DNA of 42,013 nucleotides from NCBI GenBank assembly GCA_025464995.1, contig JAODMO010000059.1:1-42013 (forward strand). The letters run 5' to 3'. The position numbers and the translations under genes were made by a program. The notes under the pieces were generated by a model. That model worked only from the letters and a program-made list of their open reading frames with translations, had not been told where the DNA came from and searched no databases. Positions 1-8,021 of the stretch are shown here, in pieces. Position 1 is the first letter of the stretch. Each line of letters starts with the position of its first letter. The DNA comes from Microbacteriaceae bacterium (lineage in GTDB: Bacteria; Actinomycetota; Actinomycetes; Actinomycetales; Microbacteriaceae).

Positions 1-117
1 GCGACGCCTCGGCCCGCGCGACCGCGGTCAAGCCCTCGACGAGGTGGATGCTGGTGCGACCGAAGCGGTCTTCAAAGGTGTCTATGCGGAGAGTGTGGAC
101 CCGACCACTGACATAGA
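1..117 (-). other. Possible fragment of an unidentified minus-strand gene
   Basis: Read on the minus strand, one frame stays open from about position 135 to the left edge and gives a protein-like stretch (containing VHTLRIDTFEDRFGRT and then a helix-like LVEGLTAVARAEA). There is no ATG, GTG or TTG after the in-frame stop just upstream, only a CTG. It is therefore either the start of a gene with an unusual start codon or a remnant. The product is not recognised. The rest of the stretch up to 292 shows no convincing gene apart from the promoter of the next one. Confidence 0.25.
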
Positions 118-279
118 GAAAAGCCAGTCGAGAGCCCGTTTCCTGTGGATACTACCTGTTGCGATGTGCCTGTGGGGGAGAGGACGACGAGGGCCGCGAA
201 GGCGCGTTCTGGCGCGCGGTGAACGCGAACGGTCCGCCCGCCACGAGCCGCGTCCTTCCCCCACGCCCTCCCGCCCCGG

Positions 280-285
280 TAGCGT
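280..285 (+). promoter_or_regulatory. Candidate -10 element (TAGCGT) of a leaderless start
   Basis: TAGCGT fits the actinobacterial TANNNT -10 pattern and ends seven bases before the ATG at 293. No Shine-Dalgarno sequence precedes that ATG. The spacing would put the transcript start on or next to the start codon. The same geometry recurs at several other genes in this window. Confidence 0.45.
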
Positions 286-292
286 GTGACCC

Positions 293-1306
293 ATGGCAAG
301 CGACGCAGTGCAGCTCCCCGTCGGCGACCGCGAGGTGCGGATCTCGAGCCCCGGCCGGGTGCTCTGGCCGGAGCCCGGCATCACCAAGCTCGATCTCGCC
401 AAGTACATGGTCGAGGTGGGTGACGCGTTCGTCTCGGCGAACGGCGACCGCCCTCTGTCATTGCAGAGATTCCCCGCCGGCATCGACGGCGAGCAGTTCT
501 TCTCCAAGAACCCGCCGAAGGGCGCCCCCGACTTCGTGCGGTCGGTCATGGTGGTCTACCCGAGCGCGCGCTCGCATCCCCAGCTCGTCATCGACGAGCC
601 CGCCGCCGCGGTCTGGGCCGTGCAGATGAACACCGTTGTCTTCCACCCGTGGCCGAGCCGCGCCGAGAACAGCGACAACCCCGACCAGCTGCGCATCGAC
701 CTCGACCCCCAGCCCGGAACGGACTTCTACGACGCCATCCCGGCCGCCTTCGAGCTGCGCGCCGTGCTCGCCGAGGCCGGCCTCACGGCGTTCGTGAAGA
801 CGTCGGGCAATCGCGGGCTGCACGTGTTCGCGCCGATCGAGCCGGCACGCGAGTTTCTCGACGTGCGCCACGCGGTCATCGCCGCCGCTCGCGAGCTGGA
901 ACGCCGCATGCCGAAGCAGATCACGACGGCGTGGTGGAAGGAGGAGCGCGGGGAGCGGATCTTCGTCGACTTCAATCAGGCCAACCGCGACCGCACGATG
1001 GCTGGCGCGTACAGCCCCCGCGCGCTCGCGAACGCCCCCGTCTCGACCCCGCTCGAGTGGGGCGAGCTCGAGAACGCCGACCCGACGGCATTCACCATCG
1101 AGTCGGTGCCCGCGCGACTGCGCGAGACCGGCGACCCGTGGGCCGACTTCGGGGCCAAGCCAGGTTCGATCGACACGCTTTTCGGATGGTGGGAACGCGA
1201 CCTTGCGGCCGGCGAGGGTGAGCTGCCGTTCCCGCCCGACTATCCGAAGATGCCCGGAGAGCCGCCACGAGTGCAGCCGAGCCGCGCGAGAAAGGTGGCG
1301 GAGTAG
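293..1306 (+). CDS. ligD: Stand-alone LigD polymerase/primase domain (NHEJ)
   Basis: 337-aa archaeo-eukaryotic-primase-type polymerase of bacterial non-homologous end joining. The family adds nucleotides at broken DNA ends before ligation, together with Ku. Visible hallmarks are the metal-binding pair in IDLDPQPG (D136, D138), the SGNRGLH motif (171-177), and VDFNQANRDRTMAGAYSPR, which is typical of LigD Pol domains. In many bacteria this domain is fused to a ligase and a phosphoesterase. Here it stands alone and its stop lies 25 bp from the end of a convergent ATP-dependent ligase, so the two enzymes probably act together from separate transcripts. No Ku gene is in the window. The ATG is chosen because protein similarity begins right behind it and a -10 element lies seven bases upstream. 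Confidence 0.9.
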   Translation: MASDAVQLPVGDREVRISSPGRVLWPEPGITKLDLAKYMVEVGDAFVSANGDRPLSLQRFPAGIDGEQFFSKNPPKGAPDFVRSVMVVYPSARSHPQLVIDEPAAAVWAVQMNTVVFHPWPSRAENSDNPDQLRIDLDPQPGTDFYDAIPAAFELRAVLAEAGLTAFVKTSGNRGLHVFAPIEPAREFLDVRHAVIAAARELERRMPKQITTAWWKEERGERIFVDFNQANRDRTMAGAYSPRALANAPVSTPLEWGELENADPTAFTIESVPARLRETGDPWADFGAKPGSIDTLFGWWERDLAAGEGELPFPPDYPKMPGEPPRVQPSRARKVAE

Positions 1307-1328
1307 CCCGTCGACGGGCTCAGCGACC
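1305..1328. repeat. Palindrome between convergent genes, REP-like
   Basis: Positions 1305-1320 form a perfect 16-base palindrome (AGCCCGTCGACGGGCT) that overlaps the ligD stop codon and is followed by CAGCGACC. It sits between two convergent genes and could serve as a bidirectional terminator, although there is no T-run. A related TCGAC..GCTCAG string occurs at 21846-21864, so it may belong to a dispersed intergenic repeat family. Confidence 0.4.
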
Positions 1329-1330
1329 TT

Positions 1331-2383
1331 TCAGTCGATGACCCGGCTCAGGTCGTACGCGATCGGCTTCTCGAGCTGCTCGAACGTGCACGAGCGGGCG
1401 TCGCGGTCAGGGCGCCAGCGATCGAACTGCACGGTGTGCCTGAACCGGTCGCCCTCCATCTGGTCGTAACGCACCTCGAGAACGCGCGTGGGCTCGAGGC
1501 TCACGAACGAGACGTCCTTGCTGCCGGAGAACCGCGAGCGCTCGGTCTCGCCCTTCACGATTCCTCCCGAGTCGTCCCGGCGTACGAGCGGCTCGAGCTC
1601 GTCGACCAGCTCCAGCCGGCGCTTGTCGCTGAAGGCCGACGCGCCGCCGACGTTGCGCAGCATCCCGTCGGCGTCATAGAGGCCGAGCAGCAGCGAGCCC
1701 ACACCGCTGCCGCTCTTGTGCACGCGGTATCCGAGCGCGACGACGTCGGCGGTGCGATGGTGCTTCACCTTGAGCATGATCCGCTTTCCTGGCGCGTACG
1801 CGGCGTCGAGGCGTTTCGCGACCACTCCGTCGAGCCCCGCGCCCTCGAACTCGTCGAGCCAGCGTCGCGCCACCTCGACATCCGTCGTCGTGCGCGTCAC
1901 GTGCACAGGGTCGTCCAGGCGGCCGATGAGCGACTCGAGCTCGGCCCGTCGGTCACCGAACGGGACGTCGAGCAGGCTGCGCTCGCCTCGTGCGAGGAGG
2001 TCGAACGCGACGAAGATGGCGGGTGTCTGCACCGACAGGGTTCGCACGCGGCTCTCCGCAGGATGGATGCGCTGCGACAGCGCCTCCCAGTCGAGCCTCT
2101 CGTTGCCGGGCTCGCCCGAGCGCAGCACGATCTCGCCGTCGAGCACGCACGGTTCGGGGAGCATCCGGGAGAGGGCATCCGTCAGCTCCGGGAAATAGCG
2201 TGTGAGCGGCTTCGACCCGCGGCTGCCGATCTCCACCGTGGTGCCGTCGAAGTAGATGATGCTCCGAAAGCCGTCCCACTTCGGTTCGAAACTCAGCCCG
2301 CCCTCGACGCTGGCCGGATCGGGCACGGTGTCGACGGCCTTGGCGAGCATGGGCGAGACGGGATCGGCGAAGGTCGGATGCAT
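1331..2383 (-). CDS. ATP-dependent DNA ligase (LigD ligase domain / LigC type)
   Basis: 350-aa ATP-dependent DNA ligase that seals nicks through an enzyme-AMP intermediate. The nucleotidyltransferase core has KWDGFR (nucleophile K35), the DGEIV motif near residue 93, the DGVVAK motif near 194, and LKVKHH, which leads into an OB-fold C-terminus. The length fits a core ligase without polymerase or phosphoesterase domains. The frame is open far upstream, but similarity begins at MHPTFADPVSPMLAK, so the ATG at 2381-2383 was chosen; a GAGGG-like ribosome site precedes it. It converges with the LigD polymerase gene and is divergent from the PAP2 gene. Role in end joining is inferred from that neighbourhood. 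Confidence 0.88.
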   Translation of the reverse strand: MHPTFADPVSPMLAKAVDTVPDPASVEGGLSFEPKWDGFRSIIYFDGTTVEIGSRGSKPLTRYFPELTDALSRMLPEPCVLDGEIVLRSGEPGNERLDWEALSQRIHPAESRVRTLSVQTPAIFVAFDLLARGERSLLDVPFGDRRAELESLIGRLDDPVHVTRTTTDVEVARRWLDEFEGAGLDGVVAKRLDAAYAPGKRIMLKVKHHRTADVVALGYRVHKSGSGVGSLLLGLYDADGMLRNVGGASAFSDKRRLELVDELEPLVRRDDSGGIVKGETERSRFSGSKDVSFVSLEPTRVLEVRYDQMEGDRFRHTVQFDRWRPDRDARSCTFEQLEKPIAYDLSRVID

Positions 2384-2477
2384 CCCTCGATCCTGCCCGC
2401 TGTGGACCACGAGCGGAAGATGCGCTCGAGCCTCGCGCCGTACCGCCTGTCGCCAGGGACATCCCAGCGGCGCTTTG

Positions 2478-2483
2478 TATCCT
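2478..2483 (+). promoter_or_regulatory. Candidate -10 element (TATCCT) of a leaderless start
   Basis: TATCCT ends six bases before the GTG at 2490. This would place transcript start at the start codon. No clear -35 hexamer is seen. Confidence 0.4.
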
Positions 2484-2489
2484 TGCCGG

Positions 2490-3350
2490 GTGGACTCTAT
2501 GGCTCGGTGGTGGACCGGCCGGTGGTGGGCCCTTCCCCTCGCCGTGCTCCTGGTGAGCGGCATCGGCTTCGTCGCCGTGTACTGGGTGGGCGTGCTCACC
2601 ATCCGCGGCCAGGTGGTGGAGAACCGCGCCCTCGGTGCGTCCGACTTCCTCGACCGTCCTGACGGCCTGCTGTCGTTCGTCAGCATCGGCACGATCGCAC
2701 TCTCCCTCGGCATACTCGTGCTGATCGGCCTCGCCTCCGGGAGGTATCGCGGCATCGTGCGCGCCACCGGAGTCGTCGTCGTCTCCAACGCGCTCGCCCA
2801 GGTGCTCAAGTACGAGGTGCTCTCCCGGCCCGCCTACCTCGACGACTCGTCGGCGAACACCCTGCCGAGCGGCCACGCGGTCGCCTACGCCTCCGTACTC
2901 CTCGGCCTCATCATCGTCGTGCCGGTTGCCCTCCGCACGGTCGCGGCGATCGGATCGGCAGCGGTGCTCGGCGTCGTGGTGGTACAGCTGCTCGCCTACG
3001 GCTGGCACCGCGCGAGCGACGTGCTCGCCGGGATTCTCCTCGTCATGGGCACCGCAGCTCTCAGCCAGCTGCTCTACAGCGATCGCGGCCGTGAGCCCGG
3101 CCCGGCGCGTGGGCGACCCGCCCTGCGCGCCCTCATGATCGTCTCCGTGCTGCTCGTCGTCGCCATCATCGCGATCGGGATCGTCGCCACCGTCGACCGC
3201 TCCATAGCCACGACGCACGTGCTGCTGCTGTCGGGCCAGATGCTGTGCGTGGCGGGCGTCTCGGTCGCATCCGTCATCACGGTGCTGTTGCAGCGTTCGG
3301 GCACGGGCGTCGTGGTCGCCTCCGGCCGTCTCGCGGGGGCACGGCGATAG
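2490..3350 (+). CDS. PAP2-family membrane phosphatase
   Basis: 286-aa integral membrane protein of the phosphatidic acid phosphatase type 2 superfamily, which dephosphorylates lipid phosphates or undecaprenyl pyrophosphate at the outer membrane face. The signature runs KYEVLSRP, then PSGHAVAYAS, then HRASD. Around these are about seven hydrophobic segments, including a C-terminal pair not needed for the core fold. Two starts are possible: GTG 2490 (with a -10 six bases upstream) or ATG 2499. The longer is preferred on promoter spacing. The substrate cannot be told from sequence. The gene ends exactly where a permease remnant begins in another frame. Confidence 0.85.
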   Translation: MDSMARWWTGRWWALPLAVLLVSGIGFVAVYWVGVLTIRGQVVENRALGASDFLDRPDGLLSFVSIGTIALSLGILVLIGLASGRYRGIVRATGVVVVSNALAQVLKYEVLSRPAYLDDSSANTLPSGHAVAYASVLLGLIIVVPVALRTVAAIGSAAVLGVVVVQLLAYGWHRASDVLAGILLVMGTAALSQLLYSDRGREPGPARGRPALRALMIVSVLLVVAIIAIGIVATVDRSIATTHVLLLSGQMLCVAGVSVASVITVLLQRSGTGVVVASGRLAGARR

Positions 3351-3676
3351 GGCAGCCGCACGTGCTCCTCCTGCTCGCCGTCTTCGCCGTGGTCAACGCG
3401 ACCGTGCTCGTGCTGTGCAGCGACGGGGTCGAGCACAAGCACGTCGGCGCGGGCCCGGTGCTGCCCGTCATCGGAGCGCTTCCCTGCATCCACCTCCTGC
3501 TGCCCTGGACCTCCGGCCGTGCGGTCGAGCAGTACGAGATCGCCGGCGTGCTGCTGCTCGGTGTCGTGCTGTGTGTCATCACCTGGGTCGTCGGCCGTCG
3601 CGGTGGCGGCAACTCCGCCCGGCGCAGGGAGTTCGGCGCGACCGACGACCTCGGCAGACGGCTCGGCGCGAGATGA
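3350..3676 (+). pseudogene. C-terminal remnant of an APC-family amino-acid permease
   Basis: From the last base of the PAP2 stop codon to the TGA at 3674-3676, one frame encodes about 108 residues. They have two to three membrane segments and a polar stretch (EHKHVGAGPVLPVIGAL, later RAVEQYEIAGVLLLG) that closely resembles the end of APC-superfamily amino-acid permeases. Such permeases have about 450-500 residues with twelve segments; the first ten segments are absent. The apparent ORF start at 3245 lies inside the PAP2 gene in a different frame and has no permease similarity there. This is best read as the left-over 3' end of a deleted permease gene. Family assignment is by recognition only. 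Confidence 0.65.
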
Positions 3677-3683
3677 TGGGATC

Positions 3684-5381
3684 ATGACCGCCACCACCGC
3701 TCTCCGTGCCGCCCGAGACCAACTGTTGACCCTGCGCGTCGACCCGGAGCACGCGGCGGTCGAGTTCCGCTGGCCCGACGTCGGCGATCACTTCAACTGG
3801 GCCACCGACTGGTTCGACGAGATCGCGACCGGCAACGACCGAACCGCACTGTGGATCGTGGAGGAGGACGGCAGCGAACGGAAGGTGACATTCGACGCGA
3901 TGATGCGGCGCTCCGACCAGGTGGCCCGCTGGCTTCTCGACCTCGGCGTCGCCCGTGGTGATCACGTCATGCTCATGCTCGGTAATCAGGTGGAGTTGTG
4001 GGAGTCGATGCTCGCCATCATGAAGGTCGGCGCGGTCATCCTGCCCACGTCCACCGTGCTGGCGTCGAACGACCTCGCCGACCGCATCGAACGTGCCGCG
4101 GTCACGCACGTCATCGCCAACCCCGAGGACACCGCCAAGTTCGCGGGCATCGGGGGCGACTACGCCCGAATCATCGTGGGCGGGGAGGCGACGGGCTGGA
4201 CTCCCTACACCGACTCCCTCGGCTCCTCCCACGACAAGGTGCGGGTGACCGTGTCGACGGATGATGCATCCATCGTCTACTTCACGTCGGGAACCACGAG
4301 CAAGCCGAAGATGGTGGAGCACACCCACGCGTCGTACCCCGTCGGCCATCTCACGACCATGTACTGGCTCGGGGTGCAACCGGGCGACGTGCACCTCGCC
4401 ATCAGCTCGCCCGGATGGGGCAAGCATGCGTGGAGCTGCTTCTTCGCCCCGTGGATCGCCGAGGCAACCGTGTTCGTCTACAACTACGCCCGGTTCGAGC
4501 CCGCAGCGCTGCTGGCCCAACTCGAGCGGGCGGAGGTCACGACGTTCTGCGCGCCGCCGACGGTGTGGCGCATGCTCATCCAGTCGACGCTCGGCGAACG
4601 CCCGACACGGCTGAGGGAGATCCTGTCGGCGGGGGAGCCGCTCAACCCGGAGGTGATCGGCCAGGTGCGCACCGCGTGGGGGCTCGTCATCCGTGACGGC
4701 TACGGGCAGACGGAGACCACGGCGATCATCGCGAACCCTCCGGGATCCGCGCTCAAGGCCGGCTCGATGGGGCACGCGCTGCCGGGGGTGCACATCGCCC
4801 TGATCGATCCGCTGACCGGGCAAACCGCCGACGAGGGCGAGATCTGCCTCGACCTCTCGTACGAGGCAGTCAACCTCATGGCCGGGTACCTCGGCGACCC
4901 CGAGCGCAGTGCCGACGTCATCCGCGACGGGTATTTCCACACCGGCGACGTGGCCTCTCGCGACGTCGACGGCTACATCACGTTCATCGGGCGCACCGAC
5001 GACATCTTCAAATCGAGCGACTACAAGATCTCGCCGTTCGAGGTGGAGAGCGTGCTCATCGAGCATCCGGCCGTAGCCGAGGCGGCGGTCGTTCCCGCGC
5101 CCCACGAGACGCGGCTCAACATCACGAAGGCGTACGTGGTGCTCGCGAACGGATGGGAGGCGAACGCCGACACCGCGCGCGAGGTGCTGTTGCACGCGCG
5201 CACGGCCCTCCCCGCCTACCTCCGCGTGCGCAGGATCGAGTTCTTCGAGCTGCCCAAGACGACGTCGGGCAAGATCCGGCGGGTGGAGCTTCGCGCGCGG
5301 GAGACGGATGCCGCGGCTCACGGCGAGCGTCTCCCCGACGAGTGGCGCGACGACCAGTTCCCCGAGCTGCGCGGCCGGTAG
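3684..5381 (+). CDS. AMP-binding acyl-CoA synthetase (acetyl/medium-chain type)
   Basis: 565-aa adenylate-forming enzyme that activates a carboxylic acid to acyl-AMP and then acyl-CoA. The motif order is complete: P-loop-like YFTSGTTSKPKMVEHTH, then YGQTETT, then GYFHTGDVASRDVDGY, then the hinge KSSDYKISPFEVES, and finally PKTTSGKIRR with the catalytic lysine. Overall it looks like the acetyl-CoA synthetase/medium-chain ligase group rather than long-chain FadD. The ATG at 3684 lies eight bases after the permease-remnant stop and has GATGGGA upstream; the longer upstream reading is the permease remnant in another frame. The acid substrate cannot be read from sequence. Confidence 0.88.
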   Translation: MTATTALRAARDQLLTLRVDPEHAAVEFRWPDVGDHFNWATDWFDEIATGNDRTALWIVEEDGSERKVTFDAMMRRSDQVARWLLDLGVARGDHVMLMLGNQVELWESMLAIMKVGAVILPTSTVLASNDLADRIERAAVTHVIANPEDTAKFAGIGGDYARIIVGGEATGWTPYTDSLGSSHDKVRVTVSTDDASIVYFTSGTTSKPKMVEHTHASYPVGHLTTMYWLGVQPGDVHLAISSPGWGKHAWSCFFAPWIAEATVFVYNYARFEPAALLAQLERAEVTTFCAPPTVWRMLIQSTLGERPTRLREILSAGEPLNPEVIGQVRTAWGLVIRDGYGQTETTAIIANPPGSALKAGSMGHALPGVHIALIDPLTGQTADEGEICLDLSYEAVNLMAGYLGDPERSADVIRDGYFHTGDVASRDVDGYITFIGRTDDIFKSSDYKISPFEVESVLIEHPAVAEAAVVPAPHETRLNITKAYVVLANGWEANADTAREVLLHARTALPAYLRVRRIEFFELPKTTSGKIRRVELRARETDAAAHGERLPDEWRDDQFPELRGR

Positions 5382-5393
5382 CTCTGATACCGT

Positions 5394-5600
5394 CTAGCGG
5401 ATTCCGGGCACGGCGCAGAATGGGTCCCCGGTGTTCGCGCGTTCGGCTTCGAGGGCACGCAGGCGGAGAGCGGCTCCCCGGCGTTGCGCGGTCTGGGCGA
5501 GCTGGGCGCTGCACCGCAGGGAGTACTGCGACTTGAGCTCTATCCAGCGCTCGGGTGTGACCGTGTGGCTGTGCCAACCGTGCGATACGGGCGTTCCCAT
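5394..5600 (-). CDS. Small conserved-looking hypothetical protein, 68 aa
   Basis: 68-residue soluble protein, MGTPVSHGWHSHTVTPERW onward, ending GDPFCAVPGIR. It has two cysteines and an Arg/Ala/Leu-rich helical middle. It is judged real because a strong ribosome site (GAGGAGAAG) lies about ten bases before its ATG and because its frame has more protein-like composition than the overlapping plus-strand frames. It converges with the acyl-CoA synthetase gene, 12 bp away. No function is recognised. Confidence 0.6.
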   Translation of the reverse strand: MGTPVSHGWHSHTVTPERWIELKSQYSLRCSAQLAQTAQRRGAALRLRALEAERANTGDPFCAVPGIR

Positions 5601-5724
5601 GACTATCTCGCTTCTCCTCGGCGGTGCTGCGGATCGACGACGCTGTCGCAGTCACCCTACGCCCCTCCCCGTCGAGCCGGGCACGCGGGGCGTAACCGAG
5701 GTCGGCTGCGCCCGACTCGGCGAT

Positions 5725-5730
5725 TAGCAT
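5725..5730 (+). promoter_or_regulatory. Candidate -10 element (TAGCAT)
   Basis: TAGCAT ends seven bases before the GTG at 5738. It fits the leaderless pattern and argues for GTG 5738 rather than ATG 5729, which overlaps the hexamer itself. Confidence 0.4.
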
Positions 5731-5737
5731 GGGCGGC

Positions 5738-6478
5738 GTGAAACCCTTCCTGCTTCTCGCCACCCGCTCGGACGACGAGGTCGCCGACGAGGAGTACGCG
5801 AGCTTCCTCGCCGCCGGCAGGCTGGCCCCCGCCGAACTCCGGCGCGTGCGTCTTGAGGCGGCACCCATGCCGGCGATAGACCTCGACGAGTACTCGGGCA
5901 TCATCGTGGGCGGCAGCCCGTTCAATGCGAGCGATCCCGTCGCGAGCAAGTCGGAGGTGCAGCTGCGCGTCGAGCGCGAGCTCGGTGACCTGCTCGACGT
6001 CGTGGTGCCGCGCGACTACCCGTTCCTCGGTGCCTGTTACGGCATCGGGCTGCTGGCGAGCCGCCTCGCCGGGGGCGTCGTCGACGGCGCCTGGCCGGAG
6101 GTCGCCGGACCCACCCGGGTGAGCCTCACCGCCGCGGGCGCGGAGGACGCCGTGTTCCGGGCACTTCCACCGAGTTTCGACGCGTACGTCGGCCACAAGG
6201 AGGCGTGCTCCAAGCTGCCGCTGGGGTCGGTGCTGCTCGCGAGCGGCGAAAACTGCCCGGTGCAGGCCTTCCGCGTGGGCGAGAACGTGTACGCGACACA
6301 GTTCCATCCCGAGCTGTCCCGTGCCGGCATCCTCACCCGCATCCGCATCTACCGCGACAACGGCTACTTCGCGCCCGGCGGCTACGACGACGTGGTCGAC
6401 GCCATCAACGCCGCGACCGTCACCGCGCCGGCCGCTGTCGTGCAGGCGTTCGTGGAGAGGTTCGCGGTCGCAGACTGA
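5738..6478 (+). CDS. Class I glutamine amidotransferase-like protein
   Basis: About 246-aa GATase1 domain protein related to the glutaminase half of GMP synthase. The nucleophile elbow is GACYGIG and the His/Glu pair is in FHPEL, so the Cys-His-Glu triad is complete. In this family stand-alone members hydrolyse glutamine or gamma-glutamyl compounds; the partner or substrate is not evident here. The start is set at GTG 5738, giving MKPFLLLATR, because a -10 hexamer overlaps the alternative ATG 5729. It converges with the flavoprotein remnant that follows. Confidence 0.82.
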   Translation: MKPFLLLATRSDDEVADEEYASFLAAGRLAPAELRRVRLEAAPMPAIDLDEYSGIIVGGSPFNASDPVASKSEVQLRVERELGDLLDVVVPRDYPFLGACYGIGLLASRLAGGVVDGAWPEVAGPTRVSLTAAGAEDAVFRALPPSFDAYVGHKEACSKLPLGSVLLASGENCPVQAFRVGENVYATQFHPELSRAGILTRIRIYRDNGYFAPGGYDDVVDAINAATVTAPAAVVQAFVERFAVAD

Positions 6479-6506
6479 GGCCGCGGATGGCCCGTCGCCG
6501 CGTGGG

Positions 6507-7800
6507 TCAGCGCGCCCGCGTGGCCAGGAAGGCGTGCACCGAGCTGACCACGACGGCCCCCTCGCCCGCCGCGGCCGCGACGCGTTTGATCGAGCCCCGC
6601 CGCACGTCGCCGACCGCGAATACCCCGGGCAGCGACGTCTCGAGCGCGGCGGGCGGCCGGTCGTGGGGCCACGCGCGCCTGCCGCCCTCGGTGAGCACGT
6701 CCCCTCCCGTCAGCAGGTAGCCCCACCGGTCGCGCATCACCTCGGGTGCCGCCCAGTCCGTGTGCGGCGCAGCGCCGATGGTGACGAAGAGGGCATCGCA
6801 GCGCACCGTCGACTCGACCCCGGTGACACGATCGCGCAGCACGATGTGGTCGAGTCCTTCGCCGTCCCCGCCCGCGCCCACCACCCGCGCCTCCGCCACG
6901 ATGCCGACACCCGTGGCCGCGAGTTCGCCCACCAGGTACTGCGACATGCTCTCAGCGAGCGACGACCCGCGCACGATGAGCGAGACGGATGCCGCGTAGC
7001 GGGCGAGGTGCAGTGCCGCTTGCCCGGCCGAATTGCCGCCACCCACCACGAACACGACCCTCCCGGTCTGGCCCCTGGCCTCGGAGGCGAGACGCCGTAG
7101 AACACCGACCGGTCGAGGTACGGCTCCAGCCCGGGCGCCGGTCACCGCGCGGGAGGCCGCGAAGTGCGCACCGAAGATCCACGCCTGCTGGTACGACCGC
7201 TTGGCGAGCTCCGCTCCCGAGAAGCCCCGCGAGAAACCGAGGTAGTTGCGGATGAGCGAGCTCCACCCGGCCTGGCCGCCGATCGAACTCTGCTCGATCA
7301 GAAGCGTCTGCAGGTCCTCGGATGCCGCGGCCGCCGCCGCGGCGAGACCGCCCGGTCCCGCCCCGACGACAGCGAGGTCGACTGCCGTGTCGGGTAGCTC
7401 GGTGGACACTCCGTTCGCCCGGGCGACCGTAGCGTCGCCACGGAAGGTGGTCGGGTCGACCGTGGCCCCGCGAGTGGCGCGTTGCCAGTCGAGGAGGAAC
7501 TCGGCGATGCCGCGGTGGAAGTATTCGTCGGGGGAGGTGCGGGGGCGGACGACGTGGTAGTCGATGTGGTTCGTCGACATGAGGCCGAGCACCGCGTCGG
7601 CCGTCTCCCGTTGCTCCCACGAGGCCCACTCGATCACGAGCCCGCGGCGCACGTCGGGGTAGAGGGCGCGCGCCTCGCTGAAGAAGTCCCGGGCTGCCGC
7701 GTCGGTCAGCACGACCGCGACCTCCTCACCGTCGAGCGACGACTCCCGCAGCCGCGCTTGCCTCGCCCGGCGCCATGGCGACGAGGATCACCGGCGGACG
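6507..7800 (-). pseudogene. Eroded FAD-dependent thioredoxin-reductase-like oxidoreductase
   Basis: Related to actinobacterial proteins of about 550 aa that join a receiver-like N-terminus, a middle region and a pyridine-nucleotide disulfide oxidoreductase core. Recognisable parts are a degenerate receiver segment (from VAVVLTDAAARDFFSEARAL), the FAD site AVVGAGPGGLAAAAA, SSIGGQAGWSSLIRNYLGF, the NAD site VVGGGNSAGQAALHLARY and the end motif PGVFAVGDVR. The gene looks broken in three places. The N-terminus lies in another frame before 7712, where only a GTG inside the domain could start translation. The middle region is almost absent. Part of the FAD domain is missing near 7130, where the expected LEPYLDRSVFYGVS sits one frame off (7088-7129). 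The 401-codon reading stays open, probably because GC-rich DNA has few stops. Confidence 0.65.
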
Positions 7801-7841
7801 GCCCGCGGCATCCGCTGCTTCGCTCTCCGACTCGACGGGCA

Positions 7842-7955
7842 CCCGGCCGCCGCGCCGACAGAGGTAGGGCACAAGCAGCTCGGGTTGCGGCCTCTCGACA
7901 CGTTGGATGGCGTCAATGAGCCGTACGGCCTTCCGGCCGTGCGACGTCGATCGGT
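7842..7955 (-). pseudogene. Possible C-terminal remnant of a LacI-family regulator
   Basis: On the minus strand a frame reads HGRKAVRLIDAIQRV and then PELLVPYLCRRG, the typical ending of LacI/GalR sugar-responsive repressors (G-x-x-A-V-R-L-L, then a vLP..LvvRgS-like strand). Nothing of the helix-turn-helix or most of the effector domain is present upstream, where the VOC gene begins. It sits directly before the eroded oxidoreductase. About 310 bp between 7713 and 8021 hold no intact gene. Assignment is tentative because only some 35 residues are available. Confidence 0.35.
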
Positions 7956-8021
7956 ACGATGAGGGCGCAGCGCCGGGTCGCGTGCCGGGGCTCGACACCA
8001 CGATTCGAGGGAGAGTGCGCC

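Noticed and set aside
1953..3218. 421-codon minus-strand frame extending over the ligase and PAP2 genes
   Set aside because: It crosses two genes in wrong frames; its His/Asp/Glu/Arg-rich sequence has no motif.
3579..5321. 580-codon minus-strand open frame opposite the acyl-CoA synthetase
   Set aside because: It is antisense to a complete adenylate-forming enzyme and its composition is that of a high-GC shadow frame.
5431..5741. Two plus-strand open frames over the 68-aa minus-strand gene
   Set aside because: They lack a ribosome site or protein-like composition, while the minus-strand frame has a strong GAGGAGAAG site.
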